Below are positions 1-9,446 of a stretch of 64,000 nucleotides of DNA, piece by piece. Under the pieces are notes generated by a model that saw nothing but the letters and a program-made list of their open reading frames with translations, searched no databases and was not told the origin of the DNA. Source of the stretch: Rosa chinensis (Eukaryota > Streptophyta > Magnoliopsida > Rosales > Rosaceae); the NCBI RefSeq assembly GCF_002994745.2, contig NC_037094.1:42731139-42795138 (forward strand). The letters are read 5' to 3'. Numbering within the stretch: position 1 is the first letter of the stretch; each line of letters begins with the position of its first letter. The position numbers were made by a program, and so were the translations under genes.

Positions 1-3000
1 AGAGTAGTGGGACTGCCGCCAGGTAATCCTTTAAGCCCTGAAACGCCGCCTGACATTCTGGGTTCCAGTTGATGACTTTCTTGTGAGTTGTTTTGAGGAG
101 TTTGAAAAATGGGGCACACCTGTCAGTGAGCCTGGAGATGAATCGAGAGAGGGCGGTTAACTTGCCTTGGAGGCATTGGACGTGTACCTTATACTCAGGG
201 TCTGCCAGGTCGAGTATGGCCTGCACCTTGTCCGGGTTAGCCTCGATGCCTCGTTCACTGACGATATAACCCAGAAATTTGCTGGCGGTGACGCCAAAGA
301 AGCATTTTTCTGGGTTGAGGCGCATGCCATAGGCCAGGAGGATGGTAATTATGATCTTGAGGTTTGCCACGTGTCCGCTGGCTTTTATACTCTTGACCAA
401 CATGTCGTCCACGTAGACCTCGATTATCTTGCCCAAATGTTCAGCGAACATAGCATTCATCAGCCGCTGATAAGTTGCTCCGGCGTTCTTCAGACCGAAA
501 GGCATAACATTGTAGCAATAGAGGCCCTTGTCGGTGGTGAAGGTGGTACACTCCTGATCGCTGGGATGCATCTTGATCTGATTGTAGCCGGAGAAAGCGT
601 CCATCATGCTGAGGAGTTCATGCCCGGCGGTTGCGTCAACCAGCTGATCAATGCGTGGGAGAGGGAAACTGTCCTTTGGGCACGCCTTATTGAGATTTTT
701 GAAGTCAACACACATCCGCCACTTGCCGCTAGGCTTCTTGACCATGACCAGGTTGGAGATCCATTGGGGATAGATTACCTGGCGGATGAATCCAATGCCC
801 TGGAGTTTGGCGACCTCTTCTCCTATGGCGCGGTATTTCTCCTCGTCGAAGGCCCTTCGCCTCTGCTTGATGGGATGGAAGGATGGCTTAATGGTTAGTT
901 TGTGTGTGATGATTTCGGGAGAGATACCTGGCATGTCCGCATATGACCATGCGAAAACGGCGGCGTTGTCCCGCAGGAATTGAGTGAGTTCTGCGGCTAC
1001 TTCTGGGTCTAGCTGAGCTCCTATGCGGACTGTCCGCTCTGGGTGCTCGTCAGAGATGCTGATGACCTTCAACGATGTTTCAGGATTGACCGGTTCCTTC
1101 CTTACGTATTTCTCCTCCTCATCCCTAGGATCCTCGAAGATATCTGGTGGCGGTGCCTGATTTCCTACCGTTAGGATTTCGTGGCGGCGGGTTGACCGCG
1201 CAATGGTGGTAGAGTAGCATTCTCGTGCCAGTTGCTGACTTCCCCTGACACAGCCTGTGCCGTTGGGTGTGGGGAACTTCATGAGAAGCATGTATCCGGC
1301 GATGATGCATTTGAGCTTGTTGAGTGCCGGCCGTCCTATGATGGCGTTATACGAACTGAAACAGTCCACAATTATAAATTCGGTATGTACCTCCGCCATA
1401 CATGGACTGGAGCCGATGGTTAACCGCATGTAGTCAGAGCCCAGCGGCTGAGTGATATCGCCGGAGAAGCTAAGCAATGGCTCATGGTCTTGTAGTAGTT
1501 TCTTGTTCCGCTTAAGGTTGTTGTAACAACCGCTGAATATGACATTGACAGCAGATCCGCTATCCACCAAGATTCTTCCTACTGACCATCTGTCGAGAAT
1601 GGCATCGATCAGGAATGGGTCGTCATGGGGTAGATGTACTCCTCGCTCCTCCTCCTCTGAGAAGGTGATGGGCTCCCAACCAGACTTTGGGAGTTTGGTG
1701 GATCTCTCGTAGCGGATGTTACAGACTTCCTTTGGGTGATTGGCGCGTGCGTAACGCTTTCTTGCCCTGTGAGACATGTTGGTGATTGGAGCCCCGCCGT
1801 CGATGGTGTTGATGCGGCCCAGTGGCTCAATGTTGGCAATCACAGGTGGCGGTTGGCGCACCTTGAATTGATCCATCTTGCCGTCACGGTATAGGGTCTC
1901 AATGGTTGTTTTGAGAGCGTTGCAACTGTTGGTATTGTGACCGCTGTCCTCGTGGTACTTGCACCACATGCCGGTGTTTCTTGGCTTACCCTTTTTGGGG
2001 AATCTCGGCGAGGGTGGCGGTGGTATCTGATCCTTGCACTGATTGTAAATCTCCTCGTACGAGGCTGTGAGGACGGTGAACACTGCATACCGCTGAGAGG
2101 ATTCCGTCTGCTTGTTGCGATTGTCCCCCTGGGATTGGCGGTTGCCCTTGTAGTGGTTGTCTTTCTGCCTCTTGCTTTGGTAACCGCCCTGCTGCCATTC
2201 CCTCTTCTTGTCAGCTGGCGGTGCAGTGGGGGCTTTGCTGGCGGTCTCTTGATGGCTGGAGGAGGGTTGAGATGACTTTGTTGGTGTTGCTGGTGGCGGT
2301 GGGGTTTCTCCATATGTGATAAACTCTGCCTGGGCATGAATGACCGCCTCACTCATAAGGTGATCATACGCCGCATTTGGATGATTGTAGTTGAGGTGAT
2401 ATAGGAATGGTCCCTTGAGGAGTCCCTGCTTGAAAGCCGCCGAAGCCATTGTTTTGTCGAGATCGCGGCACTGAGATGCTGCCGCTCGCCATCTTGTGAC
2501 GAATGCCTTCAATGATTCGTCCCCTCCCTGTCTGACGCCAAACAACTGGCTCGTGTTGTGATGACCGGCGGACAACAAGATGAATCGAGAGAGGAAAGCA
2601 TGAGATAATGCGTGGAATGAGTCGATGGACCCTGGCGGACACTCGAAAAACCAACTCATTGCCTCACTATCCAGCGTTTCGCTGAACAAGTGGCACAGGG
2701 TGGCGTCATCAAATCCCTTGTTGTTGGTGACCTTCTTGAACGTGTCCATGTGGACGAAGGGATCGGTCTTACCGCTATAATGTGACATTTTTGGGGTCTT
2801 TGCAGACGCTGGTCTGACGGCTTGCAAAATTGTGGCGGTGAATGGGCCTGGCCTGGACGCGAAGAGTGGGTTTGGGGCTGGCGCCGGGGTGCCTGCCTCC
2901 GCCAGGATTAATCTCCGTTCTAACTGCTGCATCCTCTCCAAAATTTGGGTGGTTGCGTCGCCAGCGGGGCCCGCTCGGGCGTTCCGCGGAGCGAACCCCC

Positions 3001-3538
3001 GCCCGGGAATGGGTAGATTACCCTCAGTCCTTGTTCTAGTCCTCGAGTGGTGGGTGCGCAGCGATGACTCCGCCTCCTGCTCCGGCAGTTGTGGGATAGG
3101 GGGTGGTCCCATTCCTGCCAGCTCAGGTGGGCTTAGCGGTACCTGCATTTGCACGATGGGTCCTATACCAGCGGTAGGCCGGCTGTGTCTGGTGCTGTGT
3201 GACTGCTCACTTCGTGCAGGGTTGGCGTTTGCGTCCAGCGTTCGCCTTAGCTCGTCGAAACGTGTCATCAGCGTGGCCACTTGGTTTTGGGCCTCCGCCT
3301 TCTCCTTGCGTTCCTGCTCGCGCTCTCTGTTTGCTTTGTGGAGGTCCGCCAGCGCCAGTTCATACAAGGCGGTGAGGTCCTGACCTGGGGGACGGCTGCT
3401 GCTTGGATTTGTTTCACCGCCTGGGTTGACCGGGGTGTTGAATAGTGCGCGGTTGATGCTTACCGCTGGGCGGGCGGGTTGGGGAACGGCGGACTGGTCT
3501 GCCTGCTCCCCGATATTTCCCCCGCTACCGTTAGTCAT
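1..3538 (-). CDS. Ty3/gypsy (Tat-type) gag-pro-RT polyprotein, runs off left edge
   Basis: One open frame without a stop runs from an ATG at 3538 (minus strand) to the window edge, about 1,179 codons. I scanned the whole frame for stops and found none. Order on the minus strand: coiled, polar N-terminus; retrotransposon gag domain (about 2600-2790); an atypical zinc knuckle of form C-X2-H-X4-H-X4-C (near 1930-1975), as in the Tat lineage instead of CCHC; aspartic protease with DSGSAVNVI (near 1548-1577); reverse transcriptase with KWRMCVDF and the catalytic YVDDMLVKS (401-415 codes YVDD). RNase H and integrase would lie left of base 1. Gag and Pol share one frame. The start lies 36 bases from the primer-binding site. 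The open frame suggests a young element; whether it is mobile cannot be judged without its other end. Confidence 0.9.
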   Translation of the reverse strand, partial: MTNGSGGNIGEQADQSAVPQPARPAVSINRALFNTPVNPGGETNPSSSRPPGQDLTALYELALADLHKANREREQERKEKAEAQNQVATLMTRFDELRRTLDANANPARSEQSHSTRHSRPTAGIGPIVQMQVPLSPPELAGMGPPPIPQLPEQEAESSLRTHHSRTRTRTEGNLPIPGRGFAPRNARAGPAGDATTQILERMQQLERRLILAEAGTPAPAPNPLFASRPGPFTATILQAVRPASAKTPKMSHYSGKTDPFVHMDTFKKVTNNKGFDDATLCHLFSETLDSEAMSWFFECPPGSIDSFHALSHAFLSRFILLSAGHHNTSQLFGVRQGGDESLKAFVTRWRAAASQCRDLDKTMASAAFKQGLLKGPFLYHLNYNHPNAAYDHLMSEAVIHAQAEFITYGETPPPPATPTKSSQPSSSHQETASKAPTAPPADKKREWQQGGYQSKRQKDNHYKGNRQSQGDNRNKQTESSQRYAVFTVLTASYEEIYNQCKDQIPPPPSPRFPKKGKPRNTGMWCKYHEDSGHNTNSCNALKTTIETLYRDGKMDQFKVRQPPPVIANIEPLGRINTIDGGAPITNMSHRARKRYARANHPKEVCNIRYERSTKLPKSGWEPITFSEEEERGVHLPHDDPFLIDAILDRWSVGRILVDSGSAVNVIFSGCYNNLKRNKKLLQDHEPLLSFSGDITQPLGSDYMRLTIGSSPCMAEVHTEFIIVDCFSSYNAIIGRPALNKLKCIIAGYMLLMKFPTPNGTGCVRGSQQLARECYSTTIARSTRRHEILTVGNQAPPPDIFEDPRDEEEKYVRKEPVNPETSLKVISISDEHPERTVRIGAQLDPEVAAELTQFLRDNAAVFAWSYADMPGISPEIITHKLTIKPSFHPIKQRRRAFDEEKYRAIGEEVAKLQGIGFIRQVIYPQWISNLVMVKKPSGKWRMCVDFKNLNKACPKDSFPLPRIDQLVDATAGHELLSMMDAFSGYNQIKMHPSDQECTTFTTDKGLYCYNVMPFGLKNAGATYQRLMNAMFAEHLGKIIEVYVDDMLVKSIKASGHVANLKIIITILLAYGMRLNPEKCFFGVTASKFLGYIVSERGIEANPDKVQAILDLADPEYKVHVQCLQGKLTALSRFISRLTDRCAPFFKLLKTTHKKVINWNPECQAAFQGLKDYLAAVPLL

Positions 3539-3573
3539 GGTAACTGTGATGGGATGACCTTCTGTTCAAGGAT

Positions 3574-3590
3574 TCCCACAGACGGCGCCA
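3574..3590 (-). promoter_or_regulatory. Primer-binding site of the Tat-type element
   Basis: On the minus strand this reads TGGCGCCGTCTGTGGGA, the usual type of primer-binding site in plant Ty3/gypsy elements (match to a tRNA 3' end). It lies one base inside the LTR and 36 bases before the gag ATG. Confidence 0.75.
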
Positions 3591-3591
3591 A

Positions 3592-4106
3592 TGTTAATGT
3601 CTAAAAGTCTAGCGGTAGCTGGACCTTAGTTAACGCTGATCCGGCAGGCGGATCGATACCTTTGTTGTGAGTGGTTCCCGTTACCTGTCAAATAAAATAC
3701 AATGGGCGTCAGAGGGAGACCGCGCCGGGCGGTCTTCAACTCTCCGATGCCTAAGTTAGTCAATGTATTTATGTTGACAAAGTAATAGTAGGTAAGTATT
3801 GAATGCGTCCTTAATGAGGAGAGAGGAGAGAACCTTTTATAGGTGAGGAAGAGGATGATCTTCTCTTTGTTTTCGATGTGGGACTGATGGTGCTTCAGTT
3901 CCCAGTTTCAGTAGCTTCTGATGCCATCTTGACACGGCGCGTGGCGGCGCGTCGGCGGTGCTTTGGGGTTGATCCGGGGCTCAGGCGGTAACCCGGCTAA
4001 CTGTCTTTACGCCAGTCACTCATATGGTGGGCGTTGGTACCCCTGGTGGTACCATGAGCGTGGCTCATTATAGCTAATTATGCTTGCAAATGGACATGCA
4101 TGTACA
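3592..4106 (-). repeat. 5' LTR of the Tat-type element
   Basis: On the plus strand the LTR begins TGTTAATGTC at 3592, next to the primer-binding site. A TG...CA end is plausible at 4106 (TGTACA). The outer end is not proven because the partner LTR is outside the window. A TATA box (TATAAAAGG, minus strand, 3833-3841) fits U3 on the right and R-U5 on the left. Confidence 0.6.
3833..3841 (-). promoter_or_regulatory. TATA box in LTR
   Basis: TATAAAAGG on the minus strand, about 295 bases before the gag ATG. It is a good match to the plant TATA consensus and lies where the U3/R border would be. Confidence 0.5.
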
Positions 4107-4153
4107 GTAATACCTATAACCGATTCGAACCGACCGGGTGACAGCCCTATTAA
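4107..4153. mobile_element. Possible end of a second hAT-like element, cut by the Tat-type element
   Basis: Read on the minus strand, the stretch starts near TAGGGCTGTCACCCGG and goes on in GGTTCG-type repeats. This is the style of hAT ends and close to the TAGGCCTGGC terminus at 4684. The rest would lie left of the Tat-type element, outside the window. This is inference from the terminal motif only. Confidence 0.3.
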
Positions 4154-4177
4154 AAACAGAAGCTAGTATGGACTTTA

Positions 4178-4221
4178 AAATAATAATAATAATAATAATA
4201 ATAATGATGATGATGATGATG
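4178..4221. repeat. Compound microsatellite (TAA)n (TGA)n
   Basis: About nine TAA units run directly into about six TGA units. On the minus strand they follow the end of the RNase H fragment at 4324, so they may be the tail of that LINE insertion. Confidence 0.9.
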
Positions 4222-4239
4222 CCAAAAGCAATGTGGGTA

Positions 4240-4560
4240 ATAGCAGCACACAAGTACTACTGCCCCCCAATTTATTACATAATATATTCCTGAACAAGGT
4301 CTTGTAGCCAAGGAGGGCCAATTTCATGGCAAAACATACTCCTTGCCATAGTTAGAGCTGAGCGCTAACGCATGAGCTATCTGATTATACTTCTTTTTAC
4401 CATGTTTCCACTTAACCATTTCCAATTCTACAATCATATGTTTGACATCCTCAATAACAACCCCAATCTCACTCAAGTCAAAGCCATCAATATCTAGAGC
4501 CTTTAAAACGTTTAAAGCATCACCCTCGATCTCAATTTTAGTAAAGCCCAACTGTGCACG
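4240..4560 (-). pseudogene. LINE RNase H (RVT_3) fragment
   Basis: The minus-strand translation gives a C-terminal RNase H-like segment with GFTKIEIEGD, then KWKHGKKKYNQIAHALA, ending at a stop at 4324-4326. This is the RVT_3 type found at the C-terminus of many plant LINEs. Only the last 80 or so residues are present, as in a 5'-truncated insertion. It is fused in frame to the PPR relic on its right, so the open frame 4324-4641 is a chimera of two unrelated proteins. A simple-repeat tail follows on the left. Confidence 0.6.
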
Positions 4561-4683
4561 TGCAGGAAGAACACTCATCACCCTCACCCAACTCGGCTTA
4601 ACCTCCGAATCTTTCTTCAACATCTCATGCATCAAACACACTCAATGCCTGCTCAGCTAGGCCATCTTTAGTATACTCTGATA
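4561..4683 (-). pseudogene. PPR pseudogene, piece 3 (3' part)
   Basis: Joined at the 8-bp CTCTGATA duplication to the piece at 23280, the minus strand reads straight on: ISEYTKDGLAEQALSVFD, then EMLKKDSEVKPSW and VMSVLPA. This is the layout of a plant PLS-class PPR protein. A four-base insertion after the codons for VFD shifts the frame. The PPR sequence stops at about 4561, where the LINE RNase H fragment begins. No original stop codon or C-terminal domain is left. Confidence 0.75.
4676..4683. repeat. Left 8-bp target duplication (CTCTGATA) of hAT-like element
   Basis: CTCTGATA occurs here and at 23280-23287, directly outside matching inverted termini (TAGGCCTGGC...GCCAGGCCTA). An 8-bp duplication is the hallmark of hAT transposons. 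Confidence 0.85.
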
Positions 4684-5344
4684 TAGGCCTGGCATTTAGA
4701 CCCCCAAACCCGCACGCTAAAAGCCCGCACGAACCCGCACGCTAAAAGCCCGCACAAACCTGCACTATTGTTAATCAGGGCTGAAAAAAGCCCGCACATA
4801 AAAAACCAGCAAATAAATGGGTCGGGCCGTGCTAAACCCATTATTACCCGTTGAACCCGTTAACTAAAACTCTTTTCTTATTTTCCTCTCTTTCGGTTGC
4901 CGAGAGCAGCCTCCATCTCTCTTTTGTTCGAGTAGCCTCCAAACCCAAAACCCAGAGAAGCATTGGGCGAGACCTCCCCAAACCCAAATCACTGTTCGAG
5001 CTTCTTCCACTGCGTTCGTCGAGACCTCCCCAACTGTAAGTCGGCTTCTTTTTCAAGCTTGGATTTCAATGCAATCAGTCAAAATTGGAAAACTTAGTTT
5101 CAGTTTCAAAGCACTGGGCTTTTGGCACTACACCAAAAACATCCTTTTACCGGAGCAGTAAAAGACATTCCTCTTTAACGGCGTGCATAAGAAGGCCGCA
5201 ATTGTGCATCCATGCAGGCCGTAAAAGACATTCCTCAATAATCCAATTTGATTTATGGGATGTTTGCATGCCGTGAATGTCAAGAAAGCACGCCATAAAT
5301 GACTCTCTGACCACTTATTTACTACGCCCTGGGCATGTCGTAAA

Positions 5345-8000
5345 TGACAAGACCCGCCCCGAATTCCACCCTGAAATCCGAAGTGGCCCTGCGGGACCCA
5401 CCTTTAAAGGAGATTTACCAAAAATTTCGGCATAACCTCCCTTAAAAATGGATAACCCAAAATCCTGCGGAAAACCAAAATTTACTTCAAATAATCCAAC
5501 CATAACTCCTGGAGCAATCCTGCTCCTAAATTCAACCAATCCCATCTCAAAGCTAATAACATCATACACAATCTCCAAAAGTTAAAAGTTACTACAATCA
5601 CCAAAGTTAGGTCGTAGACCTCAAATATAATTCATACAAGTTTGGGTCACATATCCCTTAGTAATCAGAGCATTCTAGGAATATAAATAGACAAGGAGTG
5701 CAGTAGGTTAAACAGGTAACCTACAGAATGTGATGGCGGAAGCAGGTACGGTCACTATGGCTCACACTCGTACACCGAGCAGCAATACTGCAATCTGGGC
5801 ATTTGAAACCGAAGGGCCCAGGGAAAAGTATATAAAAACGTTAGAGTGAGTGGACAAAAATAAATAATTGAAAGGAAAAAAGGATTTTATACTTTTCCAC
5901 ATTTATATCAATCAAAACTCCCGATGTATGCAATGATTAACAAAGATAAAATAAGAGGAGTTTCGCTCTTGAAGGCCGACTAGCCCCGCTAGTCACATAC
6001 GAAAAAGAAAAAGGTGGAAACTCCGATACTCAAAGAAATAGAACCAGCCCCGCTGGCTAAAACAAATCGGACTAGCCCCGCTAGTCGAAAATAGTATAAT
6101 GAGTAGGGGAAGACGATAGCCATACGAGTGAGCCACCCAGGCTCAGGTGATAGCCTCCCAGGCTAAAGTACTCTCATTACTCCTGTAATATACCCTTACG
6201 CCACTATGTGTAGCGATAGGATACTGGGCTTTAGAATTACTGTCACAAAGACAGTAACCAGCGCCACAAAGGTGGAGGGCTTCGGTGATCCCATCACCTC
6301 GCCACGAAGGCGGAAGATCAATGCTAGTAATGATAAGTCACCCAAAGTATGGCATAAGAAATCCGAAAACCAAGTAAAACCACAAATACATAAGGCTTCC
6401 CCATATTTCGTAAAAGAATTTCCCATGACGTGTCCCACACTCCAAGATAATCTCATCATCAAAAATAAATAGGATATAAATAAGTATAAAGATTAACTTC
6501 ATCGAATCTCATAGAAATCTCAAATTGCCGAATATAAGTATAATATAAATAGTATAAATCCGGGAATCACATCGAAAATAAATAAATAAAAGAAGATAAG
6601 CGTAATCCAATGACGTGACCCCGCACGCCATAAAATCTCCAAGTTAATCAATTAACCAAAACCGTTTCCGAAAATAACCGTATGCTCAAGAAAGTAAATT
6701 GATAAATAATTTAACTTCGGAACTGTTTAAATAAATGCATGCATCATTCTTTGAAAAATAAAAGTCCACTCACTATATATGCTCAATCTTGACGTCGCTC
6801 GGTATTTTCCTCGTACGAAGATTCCTCTCGTCCTGTACGAATAGCACTCGTAAAAATACATTTATAGAACGACAATTAACTTTATGATAATTAGAAATTG
6901 AAATTCATAACGTCCCCCCTTCAAATCCAACTCCTTAATTCACAATAAATCCATCCTCGAAATTCCATCAATATCCATTCATCGATATATAAATTCTAAA
7001 GTGAATTCGAACGAATTTCGGCGATCGAATTCACGCAAATCGTTAATTATTCGTTTATACACAATTTGTAATCCCTCCAATCTCCACCAAACTTCATGTA
7101 TAAACTACTACAATCGTTAAGGGATTTATGGAGCCAAAACAGAGAATAAATTGCAGCTCCACACGCCTCCACGCGCCACCCACAGTGGCCGCGCGTGGGG
7201 CCCACGCGCCCCCGGCCAACCACCACCAATGGCCACCAAATTTTGGCAGCACCACCTACTCAACATGCCTAATCTCTTTCTCAACTACAACAAGTGCCAA
7301 TTTTACCTGGAAGAGCTCCAATTAAGCCGGTGAAGATTTTCCACAAAAATTCAAGAACCCTAGGATCGGGTTCGATCGATTCGACCTCTACACTGCAAAT
7401 TGAGAAGCAAGACCTTAGGGAAAATAATCTCCAGCAAAAACCCGACCTTCGACGCCGGTCTAGTGACCAGAGAAGGCCGGAATCGCCGGAAACCGACAAA
7501 AATAGCAAACTGCACCCCTTACCTTCCCGGCGCGAAATCAAGCTTTTCCGGCCAAATCTTCGCAAAATACCACCGCCAACGTGTCAAGGGGGAGGAGGCG
7601 AGCTCGGGGATAGCCGGATTCCGTCGTGGGTCGGCCGGAGGAGGGAGAAATCGAAGGTGAATCAGTTCGGGCCGAAAGGGGAAGGAATCGGGGGAGAAGA
7701 GAGAGGGAGAGTTACCGGGTTTCCGAAAATGGAAACCCACAGTGGTAACTTTCCATATTTATATTTTTGTTACCATGAACAGTAACTTTCACATACAAAC
7801 TCCGATTTTTACGTACCACATATGCACGCGCTCGGTTTAACGTTCTCTACAACTTTCATGAAGGAAGTTTTCTCAAATTAATAACTCATAAAAAGTCAAT
7901 TTTTAACCACCCCCTAAACGTTAAATTATAACTGCGAACGGTAACCATAACGAATTTCACGTAACTCAGTAAAAAGGTATATCAAATGTGGGGTGTAACA
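5345..8000 (-). repeat. Solo LTR A of a Ty3/gypsy element (TSD GTAAA)
   Basis: 2,656 bp, plus strand TGACAAGACC...GGTGTAACA, flanked by perfect 5-bp repeats GTAAA (5340-5344 and 8001-8005). No internal coding region is left, so it is a solo LTR made by LTR-LTR recombination. Its right part (about 7780-7960) matches solo LTR B and, inverted, the LTR at 18979, including the shared words ACGAACTCCGAT-type and CTACAACTTTCATGAAGGAAG. That places the U3 end on the right. An array of short hairpins lies at 5978-6312. The small ORFs inside are not genes. Confidence 0.9.
5978..6312. repeat. Hairpin array in solo LTR A
   Basis: Consecutive short palindromes with tiny loops: 5978-5994 (7-bp stem, loop CCC), 6044-6056 (5 bp, CCC), 6070-6086 (7 bp, CCC), 6129-6145 (6 bp, ACCCA), 6151-6165 (5 bp, TCCCA), 6237-6257 (8 bp, ACAAA), 6284-6298 (6 bp, CCC), 6300-6312 (4 bp, ACGAA). 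Most stems are unrelated to each other; loops are nearly all CCC or A/TCCCA. Confidence 0.85.
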
Positions 8001-8005
8001 GTAAA

Positions 8006-8544
8006 AGACTTTATTCACTGCCTACGACGAACGCCGTAAAAGACTGTTTTTATGACACACTTTTGCATGCCGTAAAAGAAGTAGTTGCCCAATTTTTTAA
8101 GGCCCAATTTGCACGCTGTAAAAAGCTTTTCTGTCAATTTTTATATGTCATTCACGACGCACATAACCTGCCATAAAAGTCTTTGTGGCAAAGAGGTTTC
8201 CTGGCTGCTCATAATCCAAAAATGATCAACTAATAAAATGACTTGAGCAAAAATAATATTAACCTCAAAGTACAGGTGAAACAGCATATATATCATAGAT
8301 AATAGAAAGGGTTTTAACAAACTTTTTATATCCAATCTGCTACAGACCAAGTACAATTTCTAGCAAACTTGAGTTTAAACTTATGTTAAAAATATAGCAT
8401 ATTACAAAATATACTATATCATCTTTTGAACATTTAACCATCCAAATGCAGATTCTCTCAATTGACCATCACTTTGAGCACTTTATCATCAGTAGGGCAA
8501 TGTTAATAGAAACCTCAAAAACTGGAAGTCCCTGTTATGAATGT
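8006..8544. other. CACTA internal sequence between the two solo LTRs
   Basis: The left part continues the CACTA subterminal repeats (CGCCGTAAAAGAC, GCATGCCGTAAAAG). The rest is AT-rich with no coding signal. Confidence 0.6.
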
Positions 8545-9164
8545 TGACAGGACCCGCCCCGGATTTCACCTTGAAATCCAAAGTGGCCCTGCGGGGCCCA
8601 CCTTAGAAGAAATTCTACCAAAAATTTGGCGGAACTCCCTCTAAAAGTGGACTACCCAAAAACCTGTAGAAAGACATTTACACTTCTAAAATAATCCACC
8701 CTTATTCTTCTGGAGCCACCCTGCTCCCCGTATCACAACGTCTCCCATTTCACAAACAATTCTAAACTTAAGAATATCAATATCCTGGGTTATCAGAGCA
8801 ATCTAATGTACAGGCGTACAAGAGAATAGAATACAAGATAAAGGACTGATACTTTTATAATGCGGAAGCTATGACAGCTATGTCTCAACCCCATGTACGC
8901 TCGACCTCAAGCTAAACTGGCCTGCAAACTGGGCATTTAAAACAGAAGGGCCCAGGGGAAAACATTTAAAAACCGTTAGAGTGAGTGGACGAAAAATAAG
9001 TAATTTCGAATGAATAAGTAAAACTTAATGTCTTCCCAAGTTATTCTCTAAAACCTCGCATGCAGTAACAATATTAGAAATACTTTTAATCATCATCTTT
9101 GCTGAAATCTCTTAAAATCTCATCCTCAATCCTTTTTAAAACATCCTTTTCAAGAGGTTCGTTT

Positions 9165-9446
9165 GATGACTAGAAAGGACTACTGTCTAGTCATCTCATG
9201 CCATCTGGGAGGGACTGCCACCCAGATGACGCATCGGAAGGGACTGCCAACCGGAACAGGAGGCGGTGGATAGAAGGGACTGCCAACTAACCACAGGTAG
9301 TAAGAAGGGACTGCCAACTACTACCTCATGTCACCTGGGAGGGACTGCCAACCCGGTGACGCATCAAAAGGGACTGCCAACCGGACTGTAGTCTGGAAGG
9401 GACTGCCAACCAGACTATTACCTAGAAGGGACTGCCAACTAGGTAA
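9165..9446. repeat. Hairpin array with constant loop in solo LTR B
   Basis: Nine copies of a loop related to AAGGGACTGCCAA, most enclosed by a different self-complementary stem: 9165-9195 (9 bp), 9202-9228 (8 bp), 9266-9294 (7 bp with bulges), 9296-9325 (8 bp, one bulge), 9330-9360 (9 bp, one bulge), 9389-9417 (8 bp), 9418-9446 (8 bp). Two further loop copies (about 9236-9253 and 9366-9384) have poor stems. Confidence 0.9.

Noticed and set aside
167..898. Open frame of 243 codons on the plus strand
   Set aside because: It is the antisense of the reverse transcriptase of the Tat-type element; the minus strand carries all the conserved motifs.
1937..3383. Several open frames on both strands in the gag region
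   Set aside because: Shadows of the single minus-strand gag-pol frame, which is open throughout and in another frame.
4120..4140. tRNA-like word GATTCGAACC
   Set aside because: No A box or foldable body around it; better explained as a hAT-type terminus.
7281..7785. Overlapping open frames on both strands, GC-rich, 94-163 codons
   Set aside because: They lie inside solo LTR A, show no domain and have no matching frame in the related LTR B.
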